Shown here: positions 11,950 to 24,507 of the stretch, in pieces | Numbering within the stretch: position 1 is the first letter of the stretch | How the letters are laid out: the number at the start of each line of letters is the position of its first letter | DNA from: Parietaria judaica | Taxonomy: Eukaryota > Streptophyta > Magnoliopsida > Rosales > Urticaceae | DNA: 64,000 nt | Assembly: GCA_954871525.1 (NCBI GenBank) | Contig: OX940866.1 | Span: forward strand, 10,439,001-10,503,000 | Direction of reading: 5' to 3' | Made by a program: the position numbers and the translations under genes | Notes under the pieces: model-generated | What the model was told of the DNA's origin: nothing | Database searches by the model: none | The model's input: only the letters and a program-made list of their open reading frames with translations

Positions 11950-13028
11950 ATGGCAAAAGAGGAAAAATATTTTGGGTAAATGAGAGAAATGCTCATTTGT
12001 GACTCAAAGTTTTAAAAAATGTCCATTTCTAATTATGATAATCATAACCATCAACAAATTGAAATATGGACTAATATGCCCTTTTAATTAACCCACTATT
12101 AATCTTAATTTTGTTTTTCTAATTAAAATTAAAAACCAAAATTTTCTTAAATGTAGCAAACTAAATAAATTAAAATAAATCTTTTCTATTTTTACGATTA
12201 AACAAGTATTACTCGAATTATTCTTCCCTATTTAAACAACTATTTTTGATTTTTTTGGTCCCTATTAAACCGGTATTAATTTTGAATTTTTCTCCCCTAT
12301 TAATCAGTATTTTAAAAATAAATTTCAAATTATTTCTCTATATTTTTACGAATATGTAATTATATTTACGTAACTATATTTACGATTCTATATTTACGTA
12401 TCTATATTTACGATTCTGTATTTTTACATAATTATATTTACGATTATGTATTTTTACGTAACTATATTTACTATTCATCATCCCATCCATGTACAGAAAT
12501 CAAAGGCTTAAAAGGAATTAAACCCACAATAATCCAAGGATCTCACACGAAACGTAATTGTTGGTGAGTATATTTACATATATTTAAAAAACTATAAATA
12601 TATTTACAACATTTTGTTAAAATAATGTTGAACTTGTTGAACTGTAAATATATTTACGAAATTCTAAAAACTGTAAATATATTTACGGAAAAAACTGCGA
12701 ATAAATTTACCGTTTATAGCTATACAAACGAGGCGCAACGGCCGACGAGGAGGCGCGCCTCCCTCCACTGCGCTCCCCTGCGACAAACGAAGCCCATCGG
12801 CCATGGGCTGCGAGAAGCTCATCCGCTGAGCCCTCCCCAGTCTCAAAACGCCAATGACGGAGGTCTGGAAGATGCCGGCGAGTCATGACAACAACCTGTG
12901 GTGGCCAGAGCAGTCGAAGATGAAGAAGGAGAGATTGAGGAAGAGGCCTCGTCGCTGGAAGAGACGAAGAGAAAACAAAGAAAAAAATAAATAAAAAATA
13001 CTAATAAAAAAAGAAGTGAGGGATGGAG
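11950..13028 (+). repeat. Dispersed repeat R1, head part, with GC-rich segment
   Basis: AT-rich 5' part (GCTCATTTGTGACTCAAAGT..., ...TGTAGCAAACTAAATAAATT) matches the reverse complement of 31396-32530. It then has degenerate TATATTTACG repeats, copies of the palindrome GTAAATATATTTAC, and a GC-rich block at 12720-12975 that looks like captured coding or 5'-leader DNA. The element is interrupted at 13034 by a solo LTR. Its tail survives in the duplicate copy at about 50445-50790. No TIRs or coding capacity established. Confidence 0.55.
12340..12475. repeat. Degenerate TATATTTACG tandem repeat
   Basis: About nine imperfect units of 12-18 bp built on ATATTTACGATT / ATATTTACGTAACT. This is AT-rich satellite-like sequence within repeat R1. 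Confidence 0.7.
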
Positions 13029-13033
13029 AACCT

Positions 13034-13721
13034 TGTTGGAATTTATGCTTAATAAATTACCAATAATTGTTCTAATAAATGAGTAAGTATAATGTGTTGT
13101 GTGGATAGTAAATGTGAGAATGTGAAAAGTCCCACATTGATTAAATACAAAGAGTTTGTGCAATATATAAGGAAAACAATAGTGAGGTGAGCTCAACAAG
13201 TGGCATAGTGATGAGTGTGCCACATGAATGCCGTGTGGAGGCGGGGTGGCGAGACCATGCCACTTCACGCCTTTGCAACGTCACCCTCGCCGGTGTCGCC
13301 ACCGGCGATACCGGCACCGGGTCGAGTGCGTGGGCGTAGAGGCGCTAGTGGCGTCTTGTAGGCGCACTACCGTTTTTCGTTTTTTGTTTTCAGACCATTA
13401 ACTGCCGCTGAAAAGGGTCGCTACCTTCTCAACGTAACTGTTTTTGGGTTTTAATATATTTTTTTCTTTTTCTGAAATAGAAACAGAATTCTGCTCTCTG
13501 TATTCATTTCGCACTCACAAACACTCTCCAGAAACGTGTTTTTGCTTACTGTTCAAATTTCACTTCATCTTGTGATTTTCGTTTATTAAGGCTTCTCTTA
13601 TCCTGGGTATTCTTGCAAGCAGACTCGAAAACGATTCCGAGTGCTCGAAATACTATTAGGAAAGCGCATCACATGCGTGATTCAAGTCCTGACGTTTTCA
13701 ACTTCGAAGAGGTTTCCGACA
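13034..13721 (+). mobile_element. Solo LTR (older insertion)
   Basis: 688 bp beginning TGTTGGAATTTATGC and ending TTTCCGACA, with TG...CA termini. Perfect 5-bp target duplications AACCT lie at 13029-13033 and 13722-13726. No internal retrotransposon domain adjoins it, so it is a solo LTR formed by LTR-LTR recombination. A GC-rich core (GTGTCGCCACCGGCGA region) and TATA-like AATATATAAGG at 13161-13171 match a promoter-bearing LTR. The same insertion with the same duplication is at 49621-50308, so it predates the segmental duplication. Confidence 0.87.
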
Positions 13722-13726
13722 AACCT

Positions 13727-14120
13727 TTGCTGCTCGACGAAGGAGTACCTCACTTGCTTTCATGTAGCTGAGAATCACTCTCGCAGCTCTCATTTTTTTT
13801 TCCACATAGTCGTAACCAAATCAGAAATTAATTAAGAATTCGGTTCTAAAATCAGAAAATTCTTTTTTCCGCATAGTCGTAACCAACTCTCGCAGCTCTC
13901 ACTTGCTTTTATGTGGATTTTGGGCATTTCATGGGTTTATTAAAAAAAATCACGAATTATTACCCTTTTTTGGGCATATTTAAAACACTAATTTTTCATG
14001 GAAATGGTATCAAATATTACAATTTTTTTCTTTTTATATTTCGAAACCAATATTCCGTTAAATGACAAGCGTCAACATTTGGGTAGTCCACGTCTTGTGT
14101 TGACTTATCCATATGGCAAT
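13727..14120. other. Spacer left of the tandem repeat
   Basis: Mixed sequence continuing repeat R1 after the solo LTR, then AT-rich DNA. About 300 bp present in the duplicate (50455-50765) is missing here near 13855-13905. No gene seen; the 13998-14255 reading frame is repeat-derived. Confidence 0.5.
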
Positions 14121-14497
14121 CTCAAATACACACGTGTCTTGCGACAAAAGTATAAAATTTTAATTAAAAATGTTCACACACATTTAAATAGAGGAATTAG
14201 CGGCGAAAGTAATCTTGAATACACATTGTCTTCCGACAAAAGTATAAAATTTTAATTAGAGATGTTTACACACATTCAAATAGAGGAGTTAGCGGTGAAA
14301 ATAGTCTCAAATACACATGTGTCTTGCAACAATAGTACAAAATTTAATTAGAGATGTTTGCACACATTTAAAGAGAGGAATTAGCAGCGAAAGTAGTCTC
14401 GATTCTCAAATACACACGTGTCTTGCGACAAACGTACAAAATTTTAATTAGAGATGTTTACACACATTTAAATAGTGGAATATCGGTGAAAGTACTC
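14121..14497. repeat. Four-unit tandem repeat carrying G-box cores upstream of CHS2
   Basis: Units of 92-99 bp start at 14121, 14213, 14306 and 14405. Each runs CTCAAATACACACGTG, TCTTGCGACAAAAGTA, AAATTTTAATTAGAGATGTT, CACACATTTAAATAGAGG, and TTAGCGGCGAAAGT. CACGTG is intact in units 1 (14131-14136) and 4 (14415-14420). Units 2 and 3 have CACATTG and CACATGTG. It is about 0.85-1.2 kb upstream of the CHS2 ATG. The same array is at 50973-51350 before CHS5. Confidence 0.8.
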
Positions 14498-14524
14498 AAA
14501 TTATCACCAGTGTTGTATTACTCC

Positions 14525-14775
14525 AAAACTTTGGTTTTATTACGGCATAAATACCCAAACTTTGGTTTTAATACGGCATAAATACCCAAACTTTGGATGA
14601 CGTGGCGGTCAACGGCCACGTGGCGTGCCACGTGGACGGCACCGTTAGTGGATGGACGGAAAAAACGAGTCAACACCCCAAAATGTACTTTGGGTACTTT
14701 TGCCACTACTTTTTGACTTTGGGTACACGAGGGGTTCTTTGACCAAACTCTGGGTATTTTTGCCGTCATTAACCC
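14525..14775. mobile_element. Remnant Mutator-type MITE
   Basis: The left part has two tandem copies of a TACGGCATAAATACCCAAA block. The right end reads GGGTATTTTTGCCGTCATTAACCC before a TATATATA tract. It matches the complete MITE at 52859-53329 in end sequence and in internal CACGTGG/GGGTACACGAGG blocks. In the duplicate only the right half remains (52596-52707). Confidence 0.6.
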
Positions 14776-14935
14776 TATATATATATAATATATATATATA
14801 TAATATTTTCAAATGTTCACAATTTTATTTTATAAAAAAATCATTAGTTCGTTAATAAAGTCATGTCAATATTAAAATAAGGAAAGAAAAATATTTTAAT
14901 TTTTTTAAAAAGTGAAATGTATCTAAAATTGATTA

Positions 14936-14944
14936 ATATTTGAA
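14936..14944. other. Empty target site of a MITE present only in the duplicate
   Basis: ATATTTGAA occurs once here. At the matching place in the duplicate it is doubled (52850-52858 and 53330-53338) around a 471-bp MITE. This is the pre-insertion allele. Confidence 0.8.
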
Positions 14945-15067
14945 TGACACATTTAAATTTTTTGTTAAATATTAAAAAAATTGTATAGTATATTAGAAAT
15001 AAGAAAAGTAATAAATTTTTAGTACAAGGTCTTATGTTTTCGTTTGATGTCAAGAGTGGAGGGTTGA

Positions 15068-15217
15068 CACGTACCAAACATACAAAGTCACGTGCTGACC
15101 GGTCCTCCAATGCGTAGTTGTTGCGGCTTGCGATGGTTTAGCTATACACATGCACACGTGACTCGTATACATATATATCTGCCCTTACAATATGCTCTTA
15201 TTTCACTTCATATAAAT
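15068..15217 (+). promoter_or_regulatory. CHS2 promoter: two G-boxes, MYB site, TATA
   Basis: CACGTG at 15089-15094 and 15155-15160, an ACGTACCAAAC MYB-type element at 15070-15080, and TATAAATA at 15211-15218. The ATG is about 130 bp further on. The layout differs from class I except for the shared GTCACGTGCT..CCGGTC block. The CHS5 promoter (53483-53612) is nearly identical. Confidence 0.8.
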
Positions 15218-15350
15218 ACTATGCTTTCTCACATATATACCAACTGCAATAAAAACCATCTTATAACTTTGGGATTTGGAACTCGGAAGAGTGAATTTTC
15301 TATACCCAAATTGTATTTGAATTTTTTAGTTTTTCGTCGCGAATTATAAA

Positions 15351-16932
<1,582 letters not shown>

Positions 16933-17398
16933 AGCCTTATGCTTATTGGCCACATATTATGATTCCATATTTTTGTTATGTATTTTTATTGTTTGTATTG
17001 GGCTTTAAGTTCATGTGCCTTTCTTTTACATCCCTTTGCAATGCTTGATGGAAAATTATGTAGCTACTTGTTGCTTAAGAATGAATAATATACTCATTAT
17101 TATTAAGTAAAATGAATTCCGTTACTAGATTTCTTGTTGGTTCGAGATCGAATATCCAGACCTCGCGCAAGCGTAAATTTGATTACCAGACTTAACAATG
17201 TTTATAAGATTATAAATTATAATCTTTTCATTGTAATGGGTTTAGGTCGAACCTCACTGTTCTTAATATGGTAGAATGGTTCATTAGGTCACACAAGTAC
17301 CAATTAAAAAATAATGTGAATTTAGCTCGAGATGAGTGTGAGTCAAAAGAACCAGTGTCTTGAAAGAACATATCATTCATACCACGAAAAAAGAATAA
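16933..17398. other. CHS2 3' flank
   Basis: T-rich 3' UTR-like sequence with AATGAATAATATA near 17080-17095 as the nearest polyadenylation-like signal. It is nearly identical to the CHS5 3' flank (55325-55790). The minus-strand frame at 17228-17449 has no recognisable domain. Confidence 0.5.
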
Positions 17399-17743
17399 AT
17401 GAATTATTATATCATTAATAAGATAGTATGTTATTCTCTTTATTTTCAATTAGTTTATCAAGATGCGATGCGAAATATGTACCCGAAGAAAGAAGAATTT
17501 GTAAGCAAAGTCGTACGAGGCATCGTTGCTGGACATGGCTTTACATGGGCAATGTCAAGACCGAAAGGAGAGGCTGGCTCTCAATCCCGGGCCAGAAGCC
17601 GATACAAGGCACTTATTGAGCAAGTATGCTGCAAAAGGTCTATTGTGTGTGTGCTCGTCATCCTTCCCGTGTTGTGGCAAGAGCGCGCCAAGGACGGAAG
17701 GCTCGACGTACTTAGCAAAGCCTGTCCGCAAAATTGTAGCTAA
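17399..17743 (+). other. Unrecognised reading frame conserved in the duplicate
   Basis: A 114-codon open frame with a charged, Gly/Arg-rich middle (MYPKKEEFVSKVVRGIVAGH at about residues 27-46) and coding-like composition in an AT-rich area. The duplicate at 55859-56041 keeps the first 60 codons, with a few substitutions, then meets a stop. No known family recognised. The opposite strand also reads open in pieces, so strand is uncertain. It may be a captured or relic gene fragment about 470 bp downstream of CHS2. Confidence 0.3.
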
Positions 17744-17764
17744 TCATGCATAGTACAAACATTT

Positions 17765-18539
17765 TGTTGGATAATTATTGGAGATCGAAGACGTCCGGGC
17801 TTGAATCACGCATGAACACGCTTTCCTTATAGTATTTCGAGCACCTCCGAGAACGTCTAGAGGTCTACGACGCAAGAATACCGCAGGATACGACAAGCCT
17901 TAAATCGTACTGCACAAGACATTTGTGAAGCACGAAATAGGCAAGAACAGTTTCTGGAAATTGTTGAGAGAGATTTTGGTATTCTGTATATCGAGTTCTA
18001 TATCGTATGTGCTGTAAATTATGAAACTCGAAATATGGAGGGTATTTTATAGGCAAAAGTAACTGTCATTTCTAAAGGTAGCGACCCTTTTGAAAAGACA
18101 GTAACTGACGAAAACCGCACTGTAGCCGTTACCTCACCGCTATGCGAAAGTCATTACCGCTAGGCGAGAATCGCCGCGAGGACCCGAGCCTAAGCCGCTC
18201 GCCACGAGGCGACGTGCCTCAAGTGCGCCTACAAGGCGCCACTAGCGCCTCTACGCCCACGCGCCCGATCCCGAGCCGGAGCCGGTGTCGCCGGTGGCAA
18301 CACCGGCGGGGTTGGCGTTGCGAGAGAATAAAGTGGCATGATCTCGCCACCTCGCCTCCGCATCACACTCCACATTGTATATCACTAGCTCAATCACATG
18401 TTGAGCTTGTCATGAATACCACTCTATTTAAACACCATCAACTCTTTGTGTTTAATCATTGTGGGACTCTTCTCATTCCCACACTCTTCAACAACTAAGT
18501 CTTTATTAGAACATTATTGGACATGCATTTATTCCAACA
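17765..18539 (-). mobile_element. Solo LTR, inserted after the segmental duplication
   Basis: 775 bp. Read on the minus strand it begins TGTTGGAATAAATGC and ends ATTATCCAACA. Perfect 5-bp duplications CATTT lie at 17760-17764 and 18540-18544. It is related to the solo LTR at 13034 (same start, GC-rich core, GTGCTCGAAATACTAT near its end). The duplicate has an uninterrupted site (GATTT at 56151-56155), so this insertion is confined to the left copy. Confidence 0.9.
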
Positions 18540-19047
18540 CATTTCAGGAACTTCTGTTTAAATTGACTCATTAATTCTTCACTAAATATTATTTTGGCTT
18601 TAATCTCCCTAACTTCGGTGATAGATGCAAATAACTCTTCCAACTTATTTGTGTTACATTATTAATCAAATTAGATCAAAATAATAATTTTTCATTCTCA
18701 TTTTTTTTTTATAAAAAACTTCAATGTAAATGATCATTGAATGCTCACATTGTACAACACGAGACTTCAAATATTAAAGTAATTATTATGTTAATTATAG
18801 TTTTCGTCTTACCCGCTAGTTGCTAGCACATGTGATAGAAGTAGAGCAGAGGATAGCAATTATTAATTTTTAACAAATTTATTTATTTATTTTGCATAAA
18901 AAAGTCAAGGAATATTTGAGCCAATTAGAAAAGTGCAAAAAATGTGGGGAAGTCATATATAGAAGATAAATATTATCCCTCACATCACATCTACTTGATA
19001 AAAAGGCTCTGGATAAAAAAGCATATGCCAAGAGCACTGCAAAATTT

Positions 19048-19166
19048 AAGGGTGAAATGGGAACCCGGAATGGAGAAATTAACTTCTTTTTTTGTCTCTA
19101 TTTCGGAAAAAACATAAGATTTTTTTTTTAGTACCGGTTCCGATTATGGTAAGGGTTCTTGAGTTC
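19048..19166 (+). mobile_element. Truncated hAT-type MITE of the GGAACCGG family
   Basis: It begins TAAGGGTGAAATGGGAACCC, continues GGAATGGAGAAATTAAC, a polyT centre and GTACCGGTTCCGATT, and lacks the right half. A 16-bp direct repeat AAGAGCACTGCAAAAT brackets it, too long for a hAT duplication. The equivalent in the duplicate is 56656-56785. Confidence 0.6.
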
Positions 19167-19277
19167 TAAGAGCACTGCAAAATCTGAAGATGCTTCATAC
19201 TTCATATTGCACGAAATTGTTTATATGATTTTGCATGGAACACAAAGGTCCTATCAATCCCATAACTATATATATAT

Positions 19278-19950
19278 GGGTTAATTGCGGCAAAAATACC
19301 CACCCTTTGGCAATATTCTTCGATAGGTACTCAACCATAAACGTAGGCAAAAGTACCTAACGTCACACTTTTGTCGCCGACCAACTAACGCTGTTAGACA
19401 CCTGCCTCCGTGGCCGTTAGGCTGTCTCATGTGGCGTTCCACGTGGCACAAGCCGCCACATAGCCAAAATGTTGGGTATTTTTTCCGCCACGTGGCATTT
19501 AAAAAAATATATTTTTATTTTATTTTTTTCTTTCCTGTTGGCCCACATGTTTTCATTTTTTTTACACATATCAAACATAATCAAATAATTTTATAAAAGA
19601 TGTATTTATAAAAATAATAAGTTTTATTTTTTTTAAATAATCAAATAATTCCTTAAAATTATTTTTTCGTTACCGTGGCACATATTTTGATTTTTTACAT
19701 ATGTCAAATATAATTAAATAGTTTTATATAAAAATTATCTATAAAAAAATATTTTTTCTTTTTCTTATTGGAGTAATTTATAATTTTTAAAAACATGATA
19801 TTATTTAATATACACACATGTACTGTACGCGTTGTTTGATATTATAAAAAAATATTTAATATACACACATGTATCGTAAACCTTGTTTGATATTGTAAAA
19901 ATAAGAACAAAAATATTACAAGAACAAAAATATAACATATATTGTATATA

Positions 19951-19982
<32 letters not shown>

Positions 19983-20792
19983 ATTAAATAACAATTGGGT
20001 TTGTCGTTTTGAATTTATATTAGTACAAAAAATGCATATTTTAGTTCTTCTTTTTAAGTTTAAAACAAAAAATAATGCTACTAAGGTTAAACATAATTTT
20101 TAACAATCACCAAACTTTCGGTTTAAATTCAGTTTGAACCGTATTTGATATAATTTTTTCTTTTAATCATGCCTTAGTTTCATATATGTTATATGTCTTC
20201 AAAAATCATATCATGCCTTAATTTTAATATTAAAATGCCGATGATATTATATACAATAATGTTTTAGTTTCAAAAATTTAATATAATGTATTTAAAAATT
20301 ATAAATTATTCCTGTAAGATTTTTTTAATTTTTATAATCACATATTTTATAAACTATTTGATTATATTTAACATATGTAAAAAAATTAAAATATGTGCTA
20401 CAGGAAATATTTTTTTTTAAAAATAAATTAAAACTAATAATTTTTAAAGAATTATTTGATTATTTTAAAAAATAAAACATAATCGTTTTATAAATACATA
20501 TTTTATAAAATTATTTTATTATGTTTGATATATGTAGAAAAAAAAACATGTTGGCCTATGGGAAAGAAAAAAATTAATTTTTTTAAATACCATGTGGCGG
20601 CGAAAGTACCCAACCTTTGGGCACATGGCACACCACATGAGACAGCTTAATGACCATGTAGGTAGGTGTCTAACGGCGTTAGTTGGTCGGCAACAATAGT
20701 GTGACATTATGTACTTTTGCCTACGTTTATTGAGGTTGGGTACCTATCGGAGAATATTGTAAAAGGTTGGGTATTTTTGCCGCAATTAACGC
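19278..20792. mobile_element. Mutator-type non-autonomous element with long TIRs
   Basis: 1515 bp. The left end GGGTTAATTGCGGCAAAAAT pairs with the right end reverse complement (GCGTTAATTGCGGCAAAAAT). Inverted similarity continues through the AGGTACTCAACC and AGTACCTAACGTCACACTTT blocks for about 200 bp. Flanked by TATATATAT on both sides (9 bp, as in Mutator elements, but low complexity). No transposase; the interior is AT-rich. The orthologous copy is about 56945-58426. Confidence 0.75.
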
Positions 20793-20802
20793 TATATATA
20801 TT

Positions 20803-22555
20803 ATAATGATCCTTTCGTTAAAGGTGTCTGTATGAGAATCATATCCTTGTTAACAAAATAAAAAATAAAAAAAATAGTCCACTTAATGTTATTTAACATT
20901 ATGGCACGACATTAGTTTTTCGTGTAACTTTTGAAGGAATTCATAAAAATTTACATATTCCTAAGACATTAACTTTTATAATATTATGAGCTGGTCGTTG
21001 TCAATAAGTTACCAAAAAAAAGTTTTTTTTTTTAATTTCTATCTATTTTAGATTCAAAATAACGATGAATAACTAATGTCGCGCTCAAATTGTACTAGAA
21101 AATTATTTTCATTATTTCTTTCAAAGAAAATATTTTTGCACATCAGCAAACATTATTACAAGCCAACATTTATTCATGAAGATCTTATGACTATAATTAT
21201 TAATGTATTGTTATGTTTTACTGTTGATAGAATATCTTTTCTGAATTATTGGCATTTCCAATCAATAATGAATTGCCACAAAACTCATATCTTATTGCCG
21301 TGGCTAACACTAGTTTTGTGGCTCTGATTTTCCCCTACAGTTTGGAGAGTCGTAACCATTGTTCTTATCACATTAATTAATCCATATTAATTCATATTTT
21401 TATGAACTATATATTATTCAGTCACAAGATGTCTAATTAATTGATAACGTCTTATTTTTTTTGGCCTTGTAATTAGAAAGGAAATAAGTCTGAAAATATC
21501 TACAAGAACAAAAACGACTTGAAATATATGATTAAGGAAAACAACATGTCAACAACAAAATCTATTGATTAATATATTGACACGTTATACAAGCATTCAT
21601 ACACGTTTGAAACATGGGTGTGTAAGGTTGGATTGAGTTGATTCGAAAGAAAAACACAAACCGTTTGAAACATGGGCGTGTAAGGTTGGATTGAGTTGAT
21701 TCGAAAAAAACACAATCCGACCTGATCTTATTGGGTATTGAAAAAACGACTCAATCCAACTTATAAAAACCTATCGAATCTGTCGTCTAGGCGTGTAGGA
21801 CCGTCTCTTAAGGGTGTTTATGGATATAACACAAAATCAATATGTAATAAAATAATATTTAAAATTATTAATTAAAATGATTAATTATTTATCAATAAAA
21901 TTAATAAATTTTAAAAATTATGTTTCTATTTCTTAGCTGCAAATAATACCATAGTTATGTTTAATGTTTATGTGAAAACATTAAGTTTCGTATAATAAAA
22001 TAAAAACAAATCAATAATTAATAATTATGTGAAAACATTAAACACCAGCCCAGCGTAGCATCGGTTTATGTGCAAAAGTAAATAACTATTAAATGGTAAA
22101 TCAATTAAAAATTTAAAATAAGTGAAACCCTCACACAACTCATGAAAGAAAAAGTCAATAAGTAAGTGAAAAAGTAAAATACATACTTCTCTGCCAACTT
22201 CATCTTCCGGACCTCCCTTTGACTAAACTTTTATCTTCTGCAACGTTTTTTTTTCCTAAAATGAACTAGAGATTGAGTGAAGAAGATACGTTGGGGGTGG
22301 CGGAGTCGTACGCGAAAGAGATAAATTAATTTTTTTTATATATAATTATTTTTAATGTAAGACATTAGTAAAATATTATTTTCTCACAAATCTGGGGTGA
22401 CATAAGCCAGCCCACTAACACATGGGTCGGCCCTACTTAAGCTACAATCAGTAATAAACCCAGATAACAAAAATACAAGTGAAAGACCAAAATGCCCTTG
22501 AAGTTTGACATATTAAACCACAACAAACTCCATATTAGCAATCTTCAATCAACTT
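20803..22555. other. Spacer without recognised genes
   Basis: AT-rich. The 83-codon frame at 21076-21327 recurs at 58722-58973 only because the region is duplicated; it has no domain and AT-driven composition. A short tandem repeat is described separately. Confidence 0.5.
21608..21720. repeat. Two-unit 56-bp tandem repeat
   Basis: Two units of TTTGAAACATGGGYGTGTAA, GGTTGGATTGAGTTGATTCG, and a GAAAGAAAAACACAAACCG-type tail. The same pair is at 59251-59365. Confidence 0.75.
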
Positions 22556-22559
22556 CTTC

Positions 22560-24205
22560 CCTTTCTTGTACTCCAAGTATCTTCTTGCACTTCTCCAATT
22601 TACGTTTACCCGACTTCACAGACTTGGTGATCACGTCGGCGTATTAATCTTCGGTATGTATCTTGACTACCTTGAGCTCTCCAATCTCGACGAAATGAAG
22701 CCTAATGTCAATGTGTTTAGTCCTTTCGTGATGCACTTAATTTTTAACAAGTGTATAGCACTTTAACTATGGCAGTTTAGCTTCAGGTCGTCTTGCACCA
22801 GACCCAACTCATTTACAAAACTCTTCAACCACAAAGCCTCCTTTACTGCCTCTATTATGGCTATGTATTCAACTTCTGTAGTTGACAACAACAACAACTA
22901 TGTGTTGAGGCGATGCTTTCCAGCTTATGGTGTTCCCAAACAAAGCGAACAAATATCCGGTTAATGAACTCCACTTTTCTAAGTCCCCAGCATAATCTGC
23001 CTCAATATACTCGCACAATGGTCTCTCTTTGAGCATCCTTATAGTAAATTTTAGATCAACATCTTTGGTTCTCACCAAGTATCTCAAGATCCATATTTTG
23101 CAGCCTCGCAAGTGGATATGCCATGGCTTTCCCATGTACGTGCTCACAAAGCTCACAGCATGAGCCGAAGTCCGGTCTAGTGCAGACCATAGAGTTCATG
23201 AGGTTGCCAATGACACTAATGAAAGGCACATTATGCATAGATCTTTCTTCCTCTCCATTCTTTGGTGAATGCTCTTGAAGTGAGCTGCTTAGAGTGCTAA
23301 GTGGCTTGGCCCTTATCTTGAATCTATGTAAAACTTTTCTAAATAATCGCTCTATGACAAGCAAAGTTGTCTTCTTCCTCTAGCTGTTTCGATCTCGATT
23401 CTCAAAATTCTTCTAGCCTTACCCAAGTCCTTCATTTCAATGTGCCTTTAACTCTTTGTTCATTGCCATGCTTTTTGAGACAATTAACATATCATCTACA
23501 TAGAGCAAGAGAAATAACGTTTCTATCCCTTGCAAATTCTTCAAATACGCACAATTGTCGTGTTTGCTACTCTTGAACCCGGTCTTGGCTATAAACGAGT
23601 CGAGCTTCTTATACCATTGCCTTGGTTAGATGACATACCCAATCTTCCTTCCCTACAACTTCATATCCCTCCAGTTACTTCATCAGAATCATCTTATTCA
23701 ATTCTCCATGAAGAAAGACAGTTTTTACATCCATTTGTTACAATTCTAAATTTGTGAACTACCATTGAGAGTATTAGCCTTATTGAAGTATGTTTCACGA
23801 TTGGTTAAAACACTTTATTAAAGTCAATTCCCTCGACTTGGTTGAACCGTTATGCAACTAATCGGGCATTTTACCTTGGGGCTTCTCCTAATGGGATTCC
23901 CGCCTTGTGCTTGAAAATCCATTTGCTTCTAACTATATTGGCTCCTTATGGCTTTAGAACTAGCTTCCAAGTATCATTTTTATCAAGAGACTTTATCTCT
24001 TCATCTATAGTTGCACTCCATTACCTTGCAAAATCATCTTCCATGGCTTGCTTGTACGTCTTTGGCTCCTCGTACTGAAATTCTGCTTCAGTGGCCACAA
24101 CATATGCCACCATAGTGTGCACATTTCTGAAACAACTTGATGGCTTAATTGTCCTTTCTCTGTCATGGGCAAGCTCATATCCACTGAGATAATCAAACTC
24201 ATCAT
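22560..24205 (-). pseudogene. Degenerate Ty1/copia pol fragment (RT-RNase H)
   Basis: Minus-strand order: the reverse transcriptase start near 24100 (EAEFQYEEPKTYKQAMED), a KWIFKHK-type motif near 23910, the RT active site YVDDM at 23488-23502, the RT/RNase H junction with RPDFG near 23165-23180, ADYAGDLEKW near 22985-23015, and a C-terminal HERTKHIDIR block near 22715. This is the copia order and motif set. Stops and frameshifts break it throughout. No LTR, gag or integrase found nearby, so it is a truncated relic. The duplicate is at 60200-61845. Confidence 0.88.
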
Positions 24206-24507
24206 GAAAATATATCTTATAATTAGTCGTTGAATGAAAATCTGAAAGCCTAGGGGGCGTTTGGTTAAGTGGTTTGGGAAACCAGTTTGAGAGTTTGGTC
24301 TGAAAAACCAGTTTTAGAGTTTGGTCTGGTAAATCTGTTTTTAGAGTTTGTTTTCCGAAACACCGTTTGGTTACACTTTTATAAATTGATTTTTAAAGAT
24401 AAAAATTAGTTTAATTAACTAATTTTAAATACAAAGGAAGCTAAACAGACATTAATACTTAAATTATTATGCTTTTTATAAATACAAAGTTAGTACAATA
24501 AACTTCT

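Noticed and set aside
13641..13835. Small protein-coding frame
   Set aside because: Falls across the end of a solo LTR; no domain.
14121..14497. CRISPR-like array
   Set aside because: Whole units repeat in tandem with no unique spacers, in a plant nuclear context.
21076..21327. 83-codon frame also found at 58722-58973
   Set aside because: Conserved only because the whole segment is duplicated; AT-driven composition, no domain, no start context.
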